NCBI GenBank assembly: GCA_947164985.1
Contig: CAMUYI010000005.1
Coordinates: 1-64,000, forward strand
Length of the DNA stretch: 64,000 nt
Source: an uncultured Bacteroidales bacterium
GTDB taxonomy: Bacteria > Bacteroidota > Bacteroidia > Bacteroidales > Paludibacteraceae
Direction: 5' to 3'
Both the position numbers and the translations under genes were made by a program. The stretch's first letter is position 1. Each line of letters begins with the position of its first letter. The notes below the pieces were generated by a model. The model did not search any database, was not told the origin of the DNA, and saw nothing but the letters and a program-made list of their open reading frames with translations. This document shows positions 48,751 to 58,100 of the stretch, piece after piece.

Positions 48751-49333
48751 CTCGTTTTCCTTTTACCTTTGACGCTGCAAAGGTACAACAAAAAAATGAT
48801 ATATGCAAATAATTCACAGAAAAAGTTATGCAATTAGGGAGTTTAAGTCCCGATTTGCATAGTTTTCCACACATTCTTTTAGATGTTTTTTTGTCAATAA
48901 TCTCCAAAATGGCCCAAAAATGAGCCCAATAAAAGATAGCAGTTGTCGCTATGACGCTATTAATGAGATGGAACTTTGAGACTATGAGACTTTGATGAGA
49001 CTTTGTATGTACTTGATATATAGATGGTTAATAGCAAAAGTGTCAAAGTGTCAAAAGTGTCATGCAAATTTTTAAAAGCGACAAAGCGACAAGGTAAAAA
49101 TTCGATTAGTGGATTAGAGGATTAGTGGGTTAGAGGTTAGGAGTTGGGAAGGGTAACAACCAAGCAATAACCAAGTAATATCTAAGTAATAACTAACTGT
49201 TGATAGCTAAAAAGATCGGGAAAGGTACAGGAAAGGTACGGGAAAAGTCTAGGATTACCAGGTAACGCTAAGGTAGTTGATAGGAGATGAGTCCCAAAAG
49301 AGAGCCCACAGATGAAACGGATAGCACAAAAAC

Positions 49334-49362
49334 ACAACCCCACCTCGAGGAGGCAGGGTTGT
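49334..49362. terminator. Terminator-like hairpin
   Basis: ACAACCCcaCCTCgaGGAGGCaGGGTTGT. Confidence 0.75.
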
Positions 49363-49408
49363 TGTTTCATCTTACGCGCGATATATAGTTCGCACGTGTG
49401 TACGCGTG

Positions 49409-49558
49409 TTAGTCGATGATGTCACCGCGTTTCGGCGCGTTTACAGGAGGCGGAGTGTTGGGATCTGCTCCAGAGCCCGTAGATACCGTTATGCCTACCA
49501 TCAGACTTGCCGTCTTGAGGTCCATAACCTCTGTCATTGGTTTCTTATACATTTTCAT
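49409..49558 (-). CDS. Small peptide of MKxYKKPxxEV type (49 aa; not in the track)
   Basis: MKMYKKPMTEVMDLKTASLMVGITVSTGSGADPNTPPPVNAPKRGDIID. Confidence 0.6.
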   Translation of the reverse strand: MKMYKKPMTEVMDLKTASLMVGITVSTGSGADPNTPPPVNAPKRGDIID

Positions 49559-49619
49559 TTTGCTATAATAGATTTTTATTATACATTAGAGGGTTGTGCG
49601 CGACGCACACGGGTGCGCC

Positions 49620-52600
49620 TTATTTTACAAGGCGACCCGTTGCGTCGAACAATTTTTCACCGCGGAGAATGAAGATCTGACCGTTGATGAGGAGTTTAAC
49701 CGGTTGCTCAGAAGCATTGAGGTTCTCAACGCCTGTAACAACTTGCTCACCTTGAACGCCCATCGTAACGCGACGACGACCAGGAGCAGGAGCTGCAGGA
49801 GCCGGTTGATCAGCCAATACAGCCGGATAGTCAACGTAGCAGTAGTATGCCGGAACAGCAATATTAACTACGAAGTCCTTAACTGCCCAGATGTGGTTGG
49901 ACGAGAAGTAGTACATATTATCATCTACACCCGGAACCAAGGTCTTACCGGTGATCGTACCGTACATGTGGTTAACCGGCTCTTGATCCTCTGTCAAAGC
50001 AGCCTCGTTATCGGTGTTGTACAGCTTAATCTCCGTATTACCGTTCTCCGGCATAAAGATGTACGGTTTACCTGCCTCCAGACGATTCTCAGCGACCTCG
50101 TCGAAGACAAGTTTGTTGTACTCATCCTTACCTGCGAATTCATACAGCGTTGCACCGCCAAGAACAGCATTGTTCGTCCAGCAGAGCGTTCCGAGGAACG
50201 ACGGATTAACCGTACGGTGGTAATTATCCTCAGCCTTGAACTCGATCTTCGAGATACGAACGTAACCTTGTACATCCTCAATCTCAACAGAACCCGGCTC
50301 AACTGCTACATCGTATTTAATGTACGTACCATCGTTCGTTGTACGGGAACATTGCTTACCATTAATTAGGATAGTACGTTGAGCACTACCGTTGCTTGCG
50401 AAGGTAACGCTTACCATACCAGGAACAGTTACATTGAACTGTACATATTGTCCCGAAACATACTTAACGTTATTCTCCGTACGACCAATTCGCTGACCTT
50501 CGAACATCAGTGCTTGGCTGTTGAAGCTTGCGTTGTTGTTTACGCCTTCGATATTAGCCAACAACAGAAGAACATTTTGCTTGCTCGGAGTCATACTTGC
50601 CAAGTTGATTTCACTTGCCGATACATTGTTCATATCCCAAACAGTAGATTCGGTTACATCTACTTGCTCTAACTGATCCCAACCTTCTACCTTGAAGACA
50701 TGCGACAGCGTTGTTGCATCGCAGTCGTGCGAGATAACAACCTTGTAGTAGTGTACGCCTTCTAAGATTGAAGCAATCGCCAATTCAGCCTCGGTCTCTG
50801 CCGGATCAATAGCTACTGCATCGTCACCTGCTGCATTGCTGCAAGTGTACCATACATAAGCTACGTTCTTACCGGTTGCAACAACACTCAAGGTTGCAGC
50901 TGTACCCATATGCTGGAATACATCATCCGAGTGAGATACTAAGGTGAGAGCGTCAAAGTGAGCCACACTCAGGTTAGCCGATTGAGCCGTACGTGTGATA
51001 TGACCTGCCTTTGCGTGAGTAACTACTACATAGTAGGTTCCCTCTGCGGTCGGAGTGAACTCTGCAGTGGTAGCCACCGGAGTCTCTGTATCAGCAGTGC
51101 TGAACCACTTGTAAGAAACGGTTCCTTCGCAAGCCGCAGCATTTGTAATCGTTGCGTCGAAGGCCTCATAAGCGGCACCTGCACACAACTCTTGATTAGC
51201 CAATGTCGGCAGAACCGGCATAGCCAATGCCTCCGAGTAACAGATCTTGAAGGCGGAAACAGTACCACTGAATTGCAGCCAATATTTCTTGCCTGCTTCC
51301 AGCAACATATTATTTGCTTCCAGAACGAAGCGATACGGACTGCTGCTGTCTTTCTTACCTAACTTCTCAGCACTTGCAGTGAACGTTACATCAGAATAAC
51401 TCGGAGTTCCGGTAGTTACATCATCAGTTGTCACCTTAATGCTGCTGATAGCTCTGTCACTACTGCTTGAAGTAGCATAGATAGTCAGAGACTCAACATC
51501 CTTTGCAAATGTCATACCTACACGACCATAAGTAATCGCATTAACGGTATTACCATCAAAGTCTTCTGCATCATCGTCAAATCGACTTGTACCATCCAAC
51601 TTACCACCAGATGTAACAGCATACAGCGTCCACTCACCGTTATCGTAGATATACGGAGCTGCACTCGGGATAGTACCATCAAGTACATTACATCCTTCCG
51701 GTTCCAGTTTAACCGAAACGACATTCGATTCGATGTCCGTACCGCAAGCGTTTCCAACTACGCAGTAGTAGAACGCATTAGCCGAGCAGTTGAATACATA
51801 ATTTGCTGCGTCAGCACCGCTGATTGCAGAAGCGTTAGCCTTCTCTGCATCGTCGCAGATGTACCATTGATAACCCGTAGCGTTCGTTGCTTCTACAGAC
51901 AGTGTAACGGAAGCACCGGAAACGATGTCGCGCTTGTTGGTCGGCTGCTTTGTGATAGCCGCAGCTACATTCAGCGTTACAACAGCATTCTCCGAAGTTA
52001 CACTCTTGTCAAGCTTACCATCTACATGGTTGGTAACGATTACATAGTACGTACCTGCAGCCTCTACCGTATACGAAGCTAGATCAGTACCAACAGCCTC
52101 GTCGGTCTCACCTGCCTCCTTGAACCATGCATAGTGCAACTCGTCACCTGTAGCCTCAACCGTCAATGTCGGCTCGCTACCTGCGCAGTATGCTACGCCT
52201 GCCGGCTGAGTTGCAATAACCGGAGCCGGAGCCTCGCCTTGCAGCGTGATTGTGATGGTATAATCGGTGTAGTCACCGTCCTTATCCATTACGCGGTAAG
52301 TATTCTCACCTTCTGCCCAAGTACCGCCAACGACTGCCTCAGGAGTGGTAGCGTGAGCGGCATTACGGATGATAGTCGGGACAACATCCAGTGCATTAAG
52401 GTTTGTTCCAGCCTCCGGAAGAGTAATAGTAAATGTATTACCTTCGCCCTTTGTTGCTACTACATCGTTTATCGTGATAGCCGTCAAAGTCGGATAAATA
52501 ATACGATAAACAGCAACATATGCTACAAACGGGTTGAAGTTCTCATAATCGCCACCCTCTGCACTACGGCGCAGATAGATAGATTTAGTAGAAGTAGTCG

Positions 52601-55600
52601 GCAACTCCAGACGATTAATTCCCAGAACCATCTCGTCTGTGCTTTCTTTCAATACTTTATCATCTGAATTTGCGCTCATAACACGCATCTTATCATTGTT
52701 ACCGGATATATTAGCAACAGATGTTACGAATACCTCAACAACGTCGCCGGCTTGGAATGTCTCATCGCCATCAAGTGTAATTCCTAAATAAGCAGGACGA
52801 GATTGGAACTTCCAACCTGTCTTTTCAGCATAAGTAGAACTATTCTCTCTAACATTTTTCTTATCGGCTGTTCCGCTCAGCAATGAAGCATCTGTATCAA
52901 TGGTAAAACTATCATTGCCCACATTTGCCTTAATCAAGCATATGCCTGTCTTTGGTTCTACCGAGTATACACCTGCACTAATCGTTGCCGGAACATAGTT
53001 CTCAGCACAATACAGGTTCTCAACCGGAGCATCGAACGTACCGGCAGAAATAGCAGCATTGACATTTGCCTCAGGAATATTGGTATGATCAATCGAGAAG
53101 TTCTCGAACTCACCACCGGTAACAATCAGTTGGCAATTCTCTTCTACATTCTGCTTGCCGTTGCTCATGCTCATCTCAATCTTACCATCGATGGAAGCAC
53201 CTTCCTGAACGGTCACGCTGACTGACGGATAGCTTGCATAGTAGCAAACGTCAAATGCAATACCACCCTCTTTTGCAATAACCTCTGTTCCGTTGCCAAT
53301 AACTACAGCACCGTTGTTATTCGACAGAGTATATGCGCTGGAAGCTGCGATGTTCAAGTTCTCACCTTCCAGACGAATATTCTTCAATGTCAAGTTGCTG
53401 TAGTTCTGAATCAACATCTTCACATTGCTACCAGCCTTACAAGCAATCGCACCATTCTTCAAGGTGATGTTGTTGTCTTTCAGCAACTGGAACGCCTGAG
53501 TCTCCGTGCCGGTAGAACCTACAGCAGGATCACCGGCAATGTATTTCATTCCGTTGAAGTCGATAGTAATCGTCTTGTTAGCTGTGGGGATCTTCACGCC
53601 GGAACCTTCGATCACGCCGCCGTCTTTCGCCAACAACTGAATATCGATGCTTGTCTCTTCCGATGCGATAGCCGCAGCTACAGCCAGAGGCAGACTCTCG
53701 TAATAATCATCACCGATACGAGCTACCAAGAGATCATTTGCCCATTGAGCTGTGAGGGTTACATTACCTTTCGGCATTACAAATGCAGAACCGGCTGCAA
53801 TCTCCGAAATAGCATCTACTCCTGCGACCGTCCATTTTACGAACGAGTGATTCTCTTTCGCAAAGCCACAAGCAAGAGCGGCATAATCATCGCCCCATGC
53901 TACTTGTACCGGATCCATCGAACCAGTAGCACCTTCGCCACCTAAATAAGTAACGGTATACGGCTTGTTAGCATAATGAGCTTGCAGCGTCACGTTCTTT
54001 GTCGGAACATAGCCGCTTGCATCAATCTGATCATCACCGTCGAACCAACCTACAAATACATGATATTCATCCGCCGGATTAGCGTCACCGATTACCAAAG
54101 CAGTACCCGTGTACTTAACCGATGCATCAGTGTACGTACCGCCATTTGCGTCTAATGTCACAATTGCCGGCAGAATAACATTCTGAATTTCTTCATCAAT
54201 CATGATCTGCTTGAAGACACAAGTACTAGTTCCTGTAGTTTGGAACTTAACGATTACATCCTCCGTAGCCGTGTATGTATACTTCTTATCACCGGGAGCA
54301 TCATTTGCATATGCTGCACTTGTCAACTCCACCGGCTCTGCAGAGCCTATTACTACATTCAGCGGGGTTCCTATATGACCAAAACGAACATTGAGGGTAG
54401 AACCAGTCTTCAACAAGAAGCTAATCTCAGAATCGGTCTTATTTACCTTTTGTCCCAAATATGCATAGTTGCGATAAGGCTTGCTCGGATCATCATTCAG
54501 AGAATCCAGATTATTCAAACTTGTATATTGGTAATTACGTGCAGTTAATTCTGCGCGGAAAGGAGTGTTGTTAACTCCATTATCCAATACCCATTGCTCG
54601 ATATTGATAGAACTTGCGTATGCCGGAGTCCATTTACCATATACATTCGTAGCCTCATCAACTACCAACTCGGCGATGTTTGCAATCTTATGCTCCTCTG
54701 CCAAATCGCTATTATTATACCATGCAACGAAAGTTGCAAAATCCTTGCTCTGCTTTGCTGCATACTCAGCAGGATGACCACCGATACCGACAGTCTCTTC
54801 ACCTAGCTTAGTTGCACCATCATAGTAAGCCAACTTAACCGAACTTTGTTTCGGAGCTTTTACGGTATAAGTATTACCATCTATCTCTTGTTGTGCTTGC
54901 CAATTACCATCTACCAGAGTAGCCGTTACCGTGTAAACCTTATCAGTTTCTTTGGTTGCCGGAAGTAATTCATCTGCATAAGTAATCACTTTATGCTCAT
55001 TGAACTTAATTTCCGGAGCAGTAACAAACTCATCACCCAACATCAAAGTATAAGCAGGAGCTGTAGTCAGGATAGCCAACGAGTCAGAAGAAATCGAATG
55101 GTTATTTACCTTCAAATCACTCAAAGTAATCTCCGTCGTAGCAATATCTCTTTGTGCCGGACGAATAACTTTGATTGATTTGCAGTACATAGTTTTACTA
55201 TTATGGCGGAAGACACGAAGTTTTGCACCTGCCTGCGCTTCACCCAAGACTACCTTGCAGATACCGTTTACGCTTCCGTTTAATAAGTTAGTCACAACAG
55301 CATTAGTTGTAGGATTATCTGATGAAGAAGGTGTCACAGCGAAACCTCGTTCTCCATCTCCTCCTCCTTTTGCAGTAATAATAACTGTGTCACCTTCTTG
55401 GAAATCAGAGGTTCCTGCAATCTCAATACATACATCATTATTACCAAGTTTGTAACCAGCATTATTTTTAGCTATCGTATTAGAACCCAGCAAACGACCA
55501 GCAACAGATGTTCCGGTTGTTAATGTTCCATAAGTAGCATTGCTCAAATCCGTATTATCTGCCTCAATATTATTTGTAGTTGCTGCAGTCCAATCAAAAA

Positions 55601-57251
55601 TTGTTTGCGCAGCAGCTTTCCATTGAGCCACAAACTGTACGGCAGCATCACCCATCGTATATTCCGCATTGGCAGCAAGTTTATCACCTGTGCCGTTTGC
55701 TTTCCAACCGTCAAAAGCCTTGCCGCTCGGAGCAACCATAGAACCTTGTCCCGGTAAATTAAACATTGCGCCATCCCATTTCTGGAAAGCAGCCGGAACG
55801 GTTCCACTTCCTGCACCTGCACTAAAGGTCACATTATGTGCTGCAACCCAAGTAGCGGCCATCTGTACATCAGTCGTTACATCTGTACCAATAGAAGCCG
55901 GACTCCAACCATTGAAGTGATAGTCTGTCACATCAGCTAAGGCGGGGAAATCCGAAGCCGCTTTACCGACACCTTCTGTAAACTCTGTCGGATAGCCACT
56001 TACGCTCTGTCCCTTCAAACTTTCCGAATTATAAGAGATACTATGAGTCTCAGCCGAAGAAGCAGAAACCGCAATAGTTTTACCCGTCTCATTGTGAGAT
56101 TTGCAAGTTTCGTTTGCAGCCTCGCACCAATACGTTGCACCGTCATCTGTCAGAGCCGCAGTCTTGGTAAAAGTATAACCTGCGGCGCCGGTAGCAGCTG
56201 CCTGAACAACGGAAGCCGTCGCGAAAGTTCCACCTTTATACCATGCATAAGTCGTTGTGGCAGTATGATTTGTTCCATCATGCGAAGCGGTAAGAGTGAT
56301 TGTTTCACCTTCCGTATAATCAGTCTCTCCGCTAATCGTCGGTGCCGCCGGTGCAGTACATGCCGAAGCGGCACTAAGAGAATAAATATTGATTGAACTT
56401 AATACAAACTCATGTTTCTTTGTAGAACTACCATTACTTCCAATGTATAAGTTTTGCATCGTAGTACCAGACACGCCATTTGTTGCTTTATCCACTGCAT
56501 CACAAAAGAGAACCTTATCTACCCAAATATCGAAACATCCTGCTGCTAACTCATGGCTCGTTCCATTAGGGTCTGTATATGAAATTTTCGAAGCGGAGTT
56601 ATTTATATACCAATCTAACGTAAATTCAGTATTATTAGAAAACTCCTTGCTCCCACTTATAGATGTTCCATAAGCGTTGTATTTATTAATTTTCGTATTG
56701 CCACCATTAAATGAGAAACCAGCAACTACATTAGTTGCAGCAGGATAAGCTTGCGTTCCGTCTTCAAATCCATTTCCTACTGCAATACACATTGTATTTC
56801 CGGCACTACCAGCAAGTGTCTTATCGAAAAGCATCACTGCTTTTATGTGAAGTACTTCTGGCGCAGTGGTAGCGAGATTAGAAGACCGCACCCAAGACCA
56901 CTTCTTTGATGTATTGTTTAGATAAGCTTGTAATTTCCCCGATACTTTCCTACTTCCACCACCGGTTGCAGAATTTACAGCCACATCGCAGTTGGAACTC
57001 TTATACATGTACAACTCAGTAAATGGAGCAGGACAGGCTTCGCCCGTTATTGCACAAGCAACATTTCCAACATATGCCCGTTCTGTTGCCGTAGCGAAAT
57101 TGGAAGATACTAAACTAGTTTCTTCTAAATCCGCCGCCCACACATTTCCGATGGCAAATGTGAATAATAGGAATAATGCGCCTAAATAGCGCCAAATAGT
57201 TCGTGTTCCTCGCGGAACAGCCTTACTTTGAAATTGTTTTTTCATAAGCAT
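49620..57251 (-). CDS. Giant secreted protein (2543 aa) with Ig-like and Listeria-Bacteroides (Flg_new)-like repeats and a short C-terminal sorting-like tail
   Basis: Signal region MLMKKQFQSKAVPRGTRTIWRYLGALFLLFTFAIGNVWA; VTYLGGEGATGSMDPVQVAWGDDYAAL...VTLTAQW; C-terminus KLLINGQIFILRGEKLFDATGRLVK. Confidence 0.85.
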   Translation of the reverse strand: MLMKKQFQSKAVPRGTRTIWRYLGALFLLFTFAIGNVWAADLEETSLVSSNFATATERAYVGNVACAITGEACPAPFTELYMYKSSNCDVAVNSATGGGSRKVSGKLQAYLNNTSKKWSWVRSSNLATTAPEVLHIKAVMLFDKTLAGSAGNTMCIAVGNGFEDGTQAYPAATNVVAGFSFNGGNTKINKYNAYGTSISGSKEFSNNTEFTLDWYINNSASKISYTDPNGTSHELAAGCFDIWVDKVLFCDAVDKATNGVSGTTMQNLYIGSNGSSTKKHEFVLSSINIYSLSAASACTAPAAPTISGETDYTEGETITLTASHDGTNHTATTTYAWYKGGTFATASVVQAAATGAAGYTFTKTAALTDDGATYWCEAANETCKSHNETGKTIAVSASSAETHSISYNSESLKGQSVSGYPTEFTEGVGKAASDFPALADVTDYHFNGWSPASIGTDVTTDVQMAATWVAAHNVTFSAGAGSGTVPAAFQKWDGAMFNLPGQGSMVAPSGKAFDGWKANGTGDKLAANAEYTMGDAAVQFVAQWKAAAQTIFDWTAATTNNIEADNTDLSNATYGTLTTGTSVAGRLLGSNTIAKNNAGYKLGNNDVCIEIAGTSDFQEGDTVIITAKGGGDGERGFAVTPSSSDNPTTNAVVTNLLNGSVNGICKVVLGEAQAGAKLRVFRHNSKTMYCKSIKVIRPAQRDIATTEITLSDLKVNNHSISSDSLAILTTAPAYTLMLGDEFVTAPEIKFNEHKVITYADELLPATKETDKVYTVTATLVDGNWQAQQEIDGNTYTVKAPKQSSVKLAYYDGATKLGEETVGIGGHPAEYAAKQSKDFATFVAWYNNSDLAEEHKIANIAELVVDEATNVYGKWTPAYASSINIEQWVLDNGVNNTPFRAELTARNYQYTSLNNLDSLNDDPSKPYRNYAYLGQKVNKTDSEISFLLKTGSTLNVRFGHIGTPLNVVIGSAEPVELTSAAYANDAPGDKKYTYTATEDVIVKFQTTGTSTCVFKQIMIDEEIQNVILPAIVTLDANGGTYTDASVKYTGTALVIGDANPADEYHVFVGWFDGDDQIDASGYVPTKNVTLQAHYANKPYTVTYLGGEGATGSMDPVQVAWGDDYAALACGFAKENHSFVKWTVAGVDAISEIAAGSAFVMPKGNVTLTAQWANDLLVARIGDDYYESLPLAVAAAIASEETSIDIQLLAKDGGVIEGSGVKIPTANKTITIDFNGMKYIAGDPAVGSTGTETQAFQLLKDNNITLKNGAIACKAGSNVKMLIQNYSNLTLKNIRLEGENLNIAASSAYTLSNNNGAVVIGNGTEVIAKEGGIAFDVCYYASYPSVSVTVQEGASIDGKIEMSMSNGKQNVEENCQLIVTGGEFENFSIDHTNIPEANVNAAISAGTFDAPVENLYCAENYVPATISAGVYSVEPKTGICLIKANVGNDSFTIDTDASLLSGTADKKNVRENSSTYAEKTGWKFQSRPAYLGITLDGDETFQAGDVVEVFVTSVANISGNNDKMRVMSANSDDKVLKESTDEMVLGINRLELPTTSTKSIYLRRSAEGGDYENFNPFVAYVAVYRIIYPTLTAITINDVVATKGEGNTFTITLPEAGTNLNALDVVPTIIRNAAHATTPEAVVGGTWAEGENTYRVMDKDGDYTDYTITITLQGEAPAPVIATQPAGVAYCAGSEPTLTVEATGDELHYAWFKEAGETDEAVGTDLASYTVEAAGTYYVIVTNHVDGKLDKSVTSENAVVTLNVAAAITKQPTNKRDIVSGASVTLSVEATNATGYQWYICDDAEKANASAISGADAANYVFNCSANAFYYCVVGNACGTDIESNVVSVKLEPEGCNVLDGTIPSAAPYIYDNGEWTLYAVTSGGKLDGTSRFDDDAEDFDGNTVNAITYGRVGMTFAKDVESLTIYATSSSSDRAISSIKVTTDDVTTGTPSYSDVTFTASAEKLGKKDSSSPYRFVLEANNMLLEAGKKYWLQFSGTVSAFKICYSEALAMPVLPTLANQELCAGAAYEAFDATITNAAACEGTVSYKWFSTADTETPVATTAEFTPTAEGTYYVVVTHAKAGHITRTAQSANLSVAHFDALTLVSHSDDVFQHMGTAATLSVVATGKNVAYVWYTCSNAAGDDAVAIDPAETEAELAIASILEGVHYYKVVISHDCDATTLSHVFKVEGWDQLEQVDVTESTVWDMNNVSASEINLASMTPSKQNVLLLLANIEGVNNNASFNSQALMFEGQRIGRTENNVKYVSGQYVQFNVTVPGMVSVTFASNGSAQRTILINGKQCSRTTNDGTYIKYDVAVEPGSVEIEDVQGYVRISKIEFKAEDNYHRTVNPSFLGTLCWTNNAVLGGATLYEFAGKDEYNKLVFDEVAENRLEAGKPYIFMPENGNTEIKLYNTDNEAALTEDQEPVNHMYGTITGKTLVPGVDDNMYYFSSNHIWAVKDFVVNIAVPAYYCYVDYPAVLADQPAPAAPAPGRRRVTMGVQGEQVVTGVENLNASEQPVKLLINGQIFILRGEKLFDATGRLVK

Positions 57252-57372
57252 TTAAATTTAATTTAGTTAAACAAAAAAATTGGTTTTTATAATATTTTTA
57301 GTCAAATATTTTTGCGATTTTTTCTTTTCGTCCAAAATGGCCAAAAATGGGTCAAAATCAAATTATTTATTA

Positions 57373-57408
57373 TTAAAACAGAATATGAGTATCCAAGAGA
57401 TATCGCAT
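57373..57408 (-). pseudogene. N-terminal remnant of a PIN-domain (VapC-like) toxin
   Basis: MRYLLDTHILF* overlapping TAATG with the upstream mini-ORF. Confidence 0.6.
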
Positions 57409-57518
57409 TATGCTAAAGCCGGATCGTTAATAACTATACTTCCTTGTGTTTTAAGCGACTCCAACCATCCTTTAGAGATCTTCTTGGCTTTTTCTACTAT
57501 GTTTTCTTTCTTTTCCAT
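57408..57518 (-). CDS. 36-aa putative antitoxin-like ORF preceding the VapC remnant
   Basis: MEKKENIVEKAKKISKGWLESLKTQGSIVINDPALA. Confidence 0.45.
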   Translation of the reverse strand: MEKKENIVEKAKKISKGWLESLKTQGSIVINDPALA

Positions 57519-57532
57519 ATTAATTGGTGTTT

Positions 57533-57667
57533 TTATTTATTGCTATTTTTGCGTTCTCTTTCAGCAAAGCGCTGTTTTATATTCTTCACTAAATGCTCAT
57601 GCATCTCCTCCAATGTAACAAAATGCTCTGCAATCTCTGCTTTCGTTATTGTAGGATTTGCTTTCAT
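57533..57667 (-). CDS. 44-aa small charged ORF
   Basis: MKANPTITKAEIAEHFVTLEEMHEHLVKNIKQRFAERERKNSNK; preceded by TATCTTTG promoter near 57730 (minus). Confidence 0.4.
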   Translation of the reverse strand: MKANPTITKAEIAEHFVTLEEMHEHLVKNIKQRFAERERKNSNK

Positions 57668-58039
57668 AAGGATTAATTTTTATTGTTATTGATGCGTTTT
57701 GCTATGTTGAGTTTACAAAATCGGGCGCAAAGATACAAAATTATTTTTAAATACGCAAGGGCGCGGGAGTATATACGCGAATTTTATACAAAATGTGTCA
57801 ATTTTTCTACATTGGAGAAAGGGGCGAAAAGAAATTCTGAATAGCTAATGAGTAGCTAAAAAGTAGGCAATGACCTGCACAAAAGTTCGTTTGGGAAAAA
57901 TTGTACAACAAAAATTTGTAGTACATTCGACCACTACCCTAAAAGGGAACCCTTCGAAGCTACAGTCGCACGTTTGTGCGAATAGCAAGCCTTTTACACA
58001 AAAAATCTTCAAATAAATTTGAATTTTTCTTTAAAAGCC

Positions 58040-58070
58040 TTGTGTATTCCAAATTTTTGTTGTACCTTTG
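58040..58070 (+). promoter_or_regulatory. Bacteroidetes-type promoter of mfd
   Basis: TTGTG ... TACCTTTG (58063-58070), then CACCCGATTTT. Confidence 0.65.
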
Positions 58071-58100
58071 CACCCGATTTTATATTGGCTGAATGTGCGC

